From contig CANTUQ010000119.1 of assembly GCA_947683425.1 (NCBI GenBank), forward strand, positions 7,093,001 through 7,157,000: 64,000 nucleotides of DNA, read 5' to 3'. A program made the position numbers and the translations under genes. This stretch comes from Excoecaria cochinchinensis. Lineage: Eukaryota > Streptophyta > Magnoliopsida > Malpighiales > Euphorbiaceae. Numbering within the stretch: position 1 is the first letter of the stretch; every line of letters begins with the position of its first letter. Shown in pieces: positions 57,050 through 64,000 of this stretch. Below the pieces are notes generated by a model. The model was not told the origin of the DNA, ran no database searches, and saw only the letters and a program-made list of their open reading frames with translations.

Positions 57050-59332
57050 ACTCTCCCCTACTAATAAGAATTTCATCCTCGAAATTCTCACCTGAACTGA
57101 ACAACTGCGGATACTGAGCTCTCATCGACTCTTCTGGTTCCCAAGTCGCTTCTTCGACTCCATGATGGATCCACAACACTGTAACCAGAGGAATCTGCTT
57201 ACTTCTCAACTGCCTCACCTCTCGGGATAGAATAGCTCGCGGTTCCTCATCATAGGAAAATCTGGCTGAACCTGAATATCCTGAACCGAAAGAACATGCG
57301 AAGGATATGATCTGTACCGACGAAGCATCAAAACGTGGAACACATCATGCAACTTTGCTAACTCCAACGGTAGCGCTAATCTATAGGCTACAGGTCCTAC
57401 CTTAGCAAGAATCTCATAAGGACCAATGAAACGAGGACTAAGCTTGCCTTTCTTTCCAAACCGAAGCACTTTCCTCCAAGGTGAAACTTTAAGGAAAACT
57501 TTGTCCCCGATCTCAAAATGTACGTCTGTCCTCTTGAAATTAGCATAAGATTTTTGTCGATCCTTGGCTGCCTTCAAATTCCACTGCACTACTCTGATCT
57601 TCTCTTCAGTATCTCTAACCAAGTCAGGCCCAATCACTGATCTCTTGGATAGCTCAGTCCAATAAACCGGAGTCCTACACTGATGTCCATATAAAGCCTC
57701 ATACGGTGCCATACCGATGCTCGACTGAAAACTATTATTGTAGGCAAACTCCATAAGCGACACATATCTGTCCCAACTACCCGAAAAATCCAAAGCACAA
57801 GCTCTCATCATATCCTCCAGAATCTGAATGACTCGCTCTGACTGACCATCGGTCTGAGGATGAAACGCTGTACTGAAGTTCAACTTAGTACCCAAAGCTC
57901 TCTGCAACTCCTTCCAAAACTTGGAAGTAAACCTTGGATCCCGATCTGAAACTATGGGCAAACGCACACCATGCAACCGAACTATCTCATCCACATAGAT
58001 ACTGGCCAATTTGTCCATCGAGTAGTCCACTCTAACCGACAGAAAGTGAGCTAACTTCGTAAGCCGATCCACTATTACCCAAACCGAATCATATTTCCTC
58101 TGAGTCAAAGGCAAACAAGAAACAAAGTCCATGGCGATATCATCCCACTTCCACTCAGGAATGGATAAAGGCGTAAGTAATCCCAAAGGAACCTGATGCT
58201 CGGCCTTTACCTACTGACATGTCAAGCACTTGGAAACAAAATCCACTATGTCCCTCTTCATACAGGACCACCAAAAGAACTGTTTCATGTCCCGATACAT
58301 CTTCTCACTGCCCGGATGAATAGTAAAAACTATACTATGCGCCTCACTCATAAGTTGTCTCCTCAAATCCTCAGACTCTGGCACACATAAGCGATCTCTG
58401 AACATAAGCAGCTCATCCTGAACTGAGAACTCTGACTGCTTGCCCGATCTGACCTCTAGCACAATCCGCTGAAGCCTCTGATCATCTCTCTGAGCATCCA
58501 CTGTCCTTTGTCTTAAGGTAGGCTTCACACGCAACTGAGCAATCAAAGCCCCATCTGAACCAAATCTCCATCTGAATCGCCTCAAGAACAAGCCTAAAAC
58601 AGACTTTCGACTCAAAGCATCAGCGACTACATTGGCCTTACCAGGATGGTAATCCACAATGCAGTCATAGTCCTTAAACAACTCAAGCCATCGGCGCTGT
58701 CTCATGTTCAACTCTTTCTGTGAAAGGAAGTACTTCAAGCTCTTGTGGTCCGAAAAGATCCTACACTTTTCCCCATACAGATAATGAAGCCAAATCTTCA
58801 AAGCAAAGATCACAGCTGCTAACTCAAGATCATGCGTCAGATAGTTCCTCTCATGTGGCTTTAACTGACGAGAAGCATAAGCCACGACCTTACCTTCCTG
58901 CATCAGCACACATCCAAGACCAACACCCGAAGCATCACTATAAATGACAAATTCATTACCCGAGATGGGTTGAGTAAGAATAGGAGCCTCAACAAGCAAC
59001 TGCTTTAACCGATCAAAACAAGCCTGGCATCTATCTGACCACTCAAATCTGACTCCTTTCCTCAACAATCTAGTCATCGGAGCAGCAATCACAGAACAAC
59101 CCTTAACAAACCGACGGTAATAACCTGCCAAACCGAGGAAACTCCTCACTTCCTGAACATTTCTAGGCGCTTTCCAATCAACTATCGCCTCAATCTTGGC
59201 TGGATCTACCTGAATACCTCTAGCTGAAACAATGTGACCCAAGAATGATACTTCTCGAAGCCAGAAATCACACTTGCTAAGCTTGGCAAATAACTGATGC
59301 TTTCTCAACATCTGCAAAACCAATCGGAGATG
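57018..59332 (-). pseudogene. pol: Tek-4: 3' part of pol of a truncated Tekay copy
   Basis: Starts within RT (HLRLVLQMLRKHQLF) at 59332 and continues through RNase H (YSDASGVGLG), the integrase zinc finger, the catalytic core (SDRDPRF is intact here) and the chromodomain-like tail, ending 32 bases inside the LTR at 57018. Disruptions: TAG at 58213-58211, where the sisters have CAG (CLTCQ-stop), and a one-base deletion near 57256 after VQPDF that shifts the last 80 codons. Everything upstream (gag, protease, RT catalytic part, 5' LTR) is missing. Because it directly follows the Tek-3 LTR without target DNA, the arrangement LTR-internal-LTR-internal is best explained by unequal or ectopic recombination between related copies. 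Confidence 0.93.
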
Positions 59333-59334
59333 TT

Positions 59335-59386
59335 GAGGCAGAGGTAGAGGTCGAGGCGGTCGGCATAGAGAGGGAACTGCTTCTGA
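59335..59386 (+). other. Inverted gag-linker fragment at the Tek-4 break
   Basis: Plus-strand sequence (GAGGCAGAGGTAGAGG to GAACTGCTTCTGA) matches the coding strand of the Arg/Gly linker between zinc knuckle and protease, closest to Tek-3 (53340-53265). It sits inverted relative to the adjoining pol and ends at 59386, where unrelated AT-rich DNA begins. Confidence 0.8.
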
Positions 59387-59614
59387 TATAGTTTGGTCAA
59401 ACAAGCTGTCAATTGTGGTGAAATTAACTTTAAAACTTCAATCAAACCTCCATGTATTCCTTAAGTAGCAAAAAGTTATACCCATGTGCTGTAAAAAATA
59501 AAGAAATTTAAATAAGTTATAGTATGATACCATAATCGATATAGAACAAAAACTGCTATTGTGTTCCTATGTTGCTAGAAAAGTAATAAAGTTGGCATGA
59601 AATCCATCAATTTC

Positions 59615-59895
59615 AGGGTATACATAAAGGGTATATAGTCCAAATAGGGTGTACATAAAATGGTATACAGTGTATATATACATGGTCTACAATGTATACA
59701 TTGTATCCAGTGTATACATACAACGCATACAATGTATTTATATAAGGTGTAAAGTGTATACATAAAGGGTATAGTGTATGCAGTGTAATCATATAGAGCA
59801 TACATTATAAACAGTGTATTTATACATAGTATACAATGTGCACATAAAGGTTATACATTGTATACATATAGGGTATATAGTGTTTACCCTTATGA
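59615..59895 (+). repeat. Minisatellite with GTATAC/AAAGGGTATATAGTG units (second array)
   Basis: Roughly a dozen degenerate 20-25-base units; motif and orientation as at 28930-29150. The rest of 59387-60440 is AT-rich with no gene seen. Confidence 0.75.
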
Positions 59896-60439
59896 ATTTG
59901 ACATGAAAACACTTATTAATATAATAATTTATAAATAAAGTCCGGATTTATACTTAAAAATCAAAATTTGCAAAATTTATTAGTAACAAAACATATCAAG
60001 GTACAGGGAATGCAGTTCATGCATATAACTATTAAGCTTAACACACAACTCAACCTAAACCAAATCAATTGACTATCTACTAGCATCATACTAGTTAACA
60101 AAAGTAATAATTACTAAAATAGATAGCCTCACTTGATTTAGGTTAAATATACATATCAAATTTGTAAGTTCTTTTCCAAGATGCAGCAATGAATGGAACC
60201 ATATCTTTTGAGTCACTAATTCAACCCCAAAATCAAAAGGTTCTCTCAAAATTTGTACTTTGTAATATAAACCTTATATTTGTCCCTAAAAAGATAGAAA
60301 TCAACACAGTCAACAAACTTACTAATAAGAGTAAAATGATTATTCAATTTACCTATTGTTCTTTTTTGACACTCCCATGTCAACTAAAACATTAGATTCT
60401 TCTAACAACTAGAAATTAAAATCTCCTCCAATATTATTA

Positions 60440-60676
60440 TTAAATGGATATTTTCTATCACGAAAAGTTTCTACTTTATACCACTTTTTGCCCTAAACTT
60501 GTTAACAAATGGAGATTTCATCACAACAGATGTTTTAATATCTCTTCTATCAATATGAGGGCTGCAAGCTTTAAGAGGAACAAGTTCTGAAATTGGCACC
60601 ATCTCATTACCTTTAACATCAAAATTTCAAAATCCTATAAAATAAAATAATGCATAGAATGTATTAAAAACATAAG

Positions 60677-60723
<47 letters not shown>

Positions 60724-61030
60724 TACATGCATGCACACACACTGTTATATTCAATTATTCATACAAACATGCTAATCCTTTCTCCCGTAACACTTTCCTT
60801 TATGTTACTTGAGTTCCTAAATCATATTAAACATAAAAATAAAGATTCAATATACAAATCATTTACAGTTAAAAAAACTTTCAACAATAGAAGTAAAAAT
60901 GAAAAATAAAAAACTTACAATTATATTAACATCTTCTGTGCTTTTCCTATCTTGATCATGTGCTTCATTATCTACATGATCTCCCATTTCAAATTTTTTA
61001 TCCCCATCAGTTAGACCAGTATACTAATGA
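60440..61030 (-). pseudogene. Exon-like segments of an unidentified gene
   Basis: On the minus strand an open segment (about 61024-60919: YTGLTDGDKKFEMGDHVDNE) is preceded by an AG and followed by GTAAGT, so it looks like an internal exon. A second open segment (about 60615-60465) reads EMVPISELVPLKACSPHID and VVMKSPFVNKFRAKSG before a stop; it follows a T-rich TTTTATAG acceptor, but the simple splice does not keep this frame. I do not recognise the protein. A Ulp1- or MULE-associated gene is one possibility, from the KSPFVNKF-like stretch only. No start or promoter is seen. Confidence 0.28.
60678..60720 (+). repeat. (AC)n microsatellite
   Basis: About 20 AC dinucleotides, followed by ATACATGC repeats. 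Confidence 0.95.
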
Positions 61031-61084
61031 CATTCAAATACAATACTTTAAAATAATTTTATAATTATTATGTAAAAATGAAGG

Positions 61085-61260
61085 TACAGATCGTAAAATA
61101 CTCGTAGGTATATAGAACAGTACGTACCATAATGGGAGACTCATAGAGTCTCTGACATATAAAGTGTCAGCAAAATAGTAGACGACTGCAACAGAGGTCC
61201 CTATAGGCATGCCTATCTATCCACAACCTAAACTAATAAGCAGGTATTACATTTTTAATT
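61085..61260 (-). repeat. LTR-like scrap related to Tekay families
   Basis: Contains CTATAGGCATGCCTATCTATCCAC and nearby AGGTATAT/GTACGTACC pieces in the order of the Tek and Reg LTRs, but no termini. The stretch to 61523 is AT-rich with nothing further seen. Confidence 0.45.
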
Positions 61261-61523
61261 ATCATTTTATTATCAATGATATCCAGTACATTCATAATAC
61301 ACGACTATTTGAGCACATTCCAACATACATATATTATACACAATTAATAACATATACCGGCTATTTTTACTCATTTTTTACAATTAAATAGTAAATATAC
61401 AAGCATTTTCTTAGTAGAATTATCATTAAAACAACATGTTCATAATACTATACACTTATATTTTTAAATGATATCCATGCATATATTCATCATGTATAGT
61501 CAATAGAGCATGCCACATCGTAC

Positions 61524-64000
61524 TGTGACGCGCGCCGGATCCCCGCGGCCGCCCGCTCGACCGCCCGCACGTGGGCGATCGGGGCATTTGTGGGTCCGTC
61601 AACAGCTTGCGATAAATCGCAAGTGCGTCTATGTTGGGCAACAAGGAGGTTTCATGGAGTCGCCACCCAATAGAACATTGGGAAAGTTTCTCTCGCCTCG
61701 GAGAGCCTAAGACTTGCGCATTTTATCCATATTGGGCCATGAGGCCTAGGATTAACGTCTAAGTCTCGTGACACAAAAGGTGTCTTGGAGGATAACCTCT
61801 AGCCTCTTGAGCCCAAAGACCAGAGCAGGGTTCGGGACTTCTCATTTATTCGTACCTTGATTAATATTATAATTAAGTTTTGAATTCATTGTTTCATCAA
61901 CTTTCCACACAATGCAATTTTAATTTAAAGGCGCAATCATTCATATCAAAAGCGGTAAATGTAAGCAAAATCCAAAATAAAGCATTCAAAATAAATTACA
62001 ATAACACTAGGAGCGGAATACAACTCCCATTTATAAAAGTGAAATACATGCATAAAACGGGTTATTCATTAATAGTGAGAACATTGGTCCTCGCATGCAT
62101 ATTTATTATGAAAAAGTTTTGATGTGATGATTTATTTGGGTATGAAAAACTAGGACATTGGTCCCCTTTTATTTAGAAAAAATGTCAAGTTAATTAATAG
62201 AAATGTTTTTGTGATTTTCTTTCTAGCGAGCCTAAATAAATAATTTTACAAGACAATTATATGGCAAAATTAAATAAAATATTACAAATAAAGAAAATAA
62301 ATAAACCAAACGAGCCTTTTTGGACCTCCCGATGTGCTCGCAAAAACGCCCAAGCGAAAAAAAGGAGTTTAGACATAAAAACAAATACAAATAAAACAAT
62401 GTTAGTGATTAAATCAATTAAACATGCAAAATAATGAATAACAAATTTAAAATAAAATAAGATGATATGAAAAGAATGATAATGGAATCAAAAATATTAA
62501 CAAACCAAAATAAAATGAGAAACATGCATTATGTATGACAAATGATTAAATGATGTGAATAAAATAAAATATGACATGTTGCTTAATTAATATATGTAAA
62601 AATATGAACATGATGAAAAATGATGAAGATAAACGAATCAAAGAATATATAAAATGATAAAGAAAAGAATAATAGATTAAAACAATTAAAGAATGATGAA
62701 AACAATTAAATAAACAATATGATTAATTAAATATGTTTACAAATGATATAAACCATTTACATGGCAAAAAGATCAATTAAAATAAATTTATTAATTACAT
62801 GTTAAAAATAATGATGAATTAAAGTGAAAGAAATTAATTACATGTTAAAAATTAATAAACAATCAATATTTATGTGAATAAAAATCATATCATGTATAAA
62901 CAATTAAATGGAACAAATATAAAATCAATACAACAAATTGAATAGATTAAAAACAATAAATAAATAATAATAACAATAACATATACATGAATAAATTAAA
63001 TAAAATAGAAATTGAAATGGAGCCAAGAATATTTACCCTCAGAATATTGGATTTGATGAAGGAAAAGTGATGATTGATTTCTTTGTTTGATGATTCACAA
63101 TATTAGAGTGAAATATTATGAAAATGTTGGAATTTTATTCCAAGGAACATGAAAATAAAAATGATCAAAAATTCTTTAAGAACAAAGAATTGATACCTTT
63201 GCCTAAAGAAATGATTTTGATCAAAAAAAAAAGTTTTATTGATTAAAATAAAGAAAAATTGATTGAAGTTTTATCAAATAAAAATTAGATTTTGATGACA
63301 AACAATTATTTTATTTGTCTCAAAATCAATTTTTTATCAAAAAGAGATTCAAAACAAAATCAATGAAAAAAAGTTTTATTGAACCCAAAATAAAAGATTA
63401 AAAACAATTTTAAGAACAAATAATTATTCTATTTGTCTCAAAAATTGAATCAAACAACAAAACTTCCCCTAAAAAATATGTTTAGAAGAAATTATGTTGA
63501 AAAAAAAGAATGAAACACTTGATTTTTCTTTGTGATTTTTGGTTGGGGAATAAATCTGGAATTTTTGGTGGAAGAAGAAGAAGATGAAGAGAAATTTTTA
63601 GGTCTAAAAAATGTGGGGAGGAGAGAGCCTACTTTGATTTCATCATAAACTATTTATAGGATAAAATAGGTTGCCCTAATTTAATTAAGGAAAAAACCTA
63701 TTTTAACCCAAAATTATTTTATTTTTAATGATAAAATCAAGTTTTAATATTTAATTACCTAAAAAAATATTTTAGAATTTAATTTGAAGTCAAAAACCCC
63801 AAAAAAATGGGATAAAAAACGGATTTTTGGGTGAAAAAATCGGAAAAAAAGGCTGAAAAAGAGGAAAAGGGTATCAGACCCTGTACCGACGGCCAGGAGG
63901 CCGTCGCCACAGAGGACACCGCCCGTCGCTATAGAGCGACGGGCACTCACGCGGCGAGGCGCGCGATTCCCGCCCGAGCTTCGCGCGGGAATCGCGCGAA
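61524..64000 (-). repeat. LTR of a second Tat-type element, running off the window
   Basis: Starts TGTGACGCGCGCCGGATCC, like the outer end of the Tat-1 LTR, and keeps the order of several blocks: TGGAGTCGCCACCCAAT near 61658, AACATTGG near 62090, TTTACCCTCAGAAT near 63037, and a GC-rich palindromic stretch at the end (63890-64000). No primer binding site lies to its left, so this is either the outer terminus of a minus-strand element or a solo LTR. A target duplication would begin from CGTAC (61519-61523). The sequence is far more diverged from Tat-1 than the two Tat-1 LTRs are from each other. Confidence 0.75.

Overview
This window is repeat-dense nuclear DNA from a flowering plant, probably a eudicot, and almost all of it is LTR retrotransposon sequence. 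The evidence is Ty3/gypsy elements with plant-type primer binding sites (initiator tRNA-Met for chromoviruses, an Athila-type site, and the tRNA-Arg-type site of Tat/Ogre elements), a CACTA transposon end and a BED/hAT transposase relic. I see no intact host gene, rRNA, tRNA or CRISPR array. The species cannot be named from the sequence.

Layout, left to right. 1-3472: minus-strand Tekay-type chromovirus (called Tek-1 here), cut by the window edge and nested in the gag of an older related element (Reg-1, 3473-5176). 5177-6122: plus-strand LTR fragment of another related family. 6144-13984: complete plus-strand Athila-type element with a 5-bp target duplication; it has gag and the Athila-specific downstream ORF but no pol. 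13990-16514: LTR-like and low-complexity sequence. 16515-16758: CACTA end abutting a decayed hAT transposase (16765-18297). 18761-28320: complete plus-strand Tekay element (Tek-2), target duplication GGCAT, equal-length LTRs, one gag-pol frame broken by four TAG codons. 28326-29641: AT-rich flank with a minisatellite and gene-like scraps. 29642-35261: minus-strand gag-only element (Reg-2), whose right LTR is interrupted by Tek-3 (minus, 35262-57049). Tek-3's left LTR is in turn interrupted by a 12-kb minus-strand Tat/Ogre-type element (Tat-1, 35336-47385, target duplication GTCAC). 57050-59386: truncated second internal region (Tek-4) sharing Tek-3's right LTR and ending in a small inverted gag piece. 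59387-61523: AT-rich flank with a minisatellite, exon-like segments and an LTR scrap. 61524-64000: LTR of another Tat-type element running off the window.

Two themes stand out. First, three recently moved elements of different lineages (Athila-type, Reg-2, Tat-1) have flanking LTRs but no usable pol, so they must have depended on enzymes supplied by other elements. Second, LTRs of different lineages carry arrays of short palindromes. The clearest is a 15-bp module, GTCACG-N3-CGTGAC, with a free central trinucleotide, present in dozens of copies in Tekay LTRs and also in the Athila-type element; Reg-2 has a related hairpin array at the same relative LTR position. A separate pair of stem-loops near the 3' part of the LTR is conserved in nine chromovirus LTR copies, with compensating base changes. 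These shared non-coding structures are the best candidates for something undescribed.
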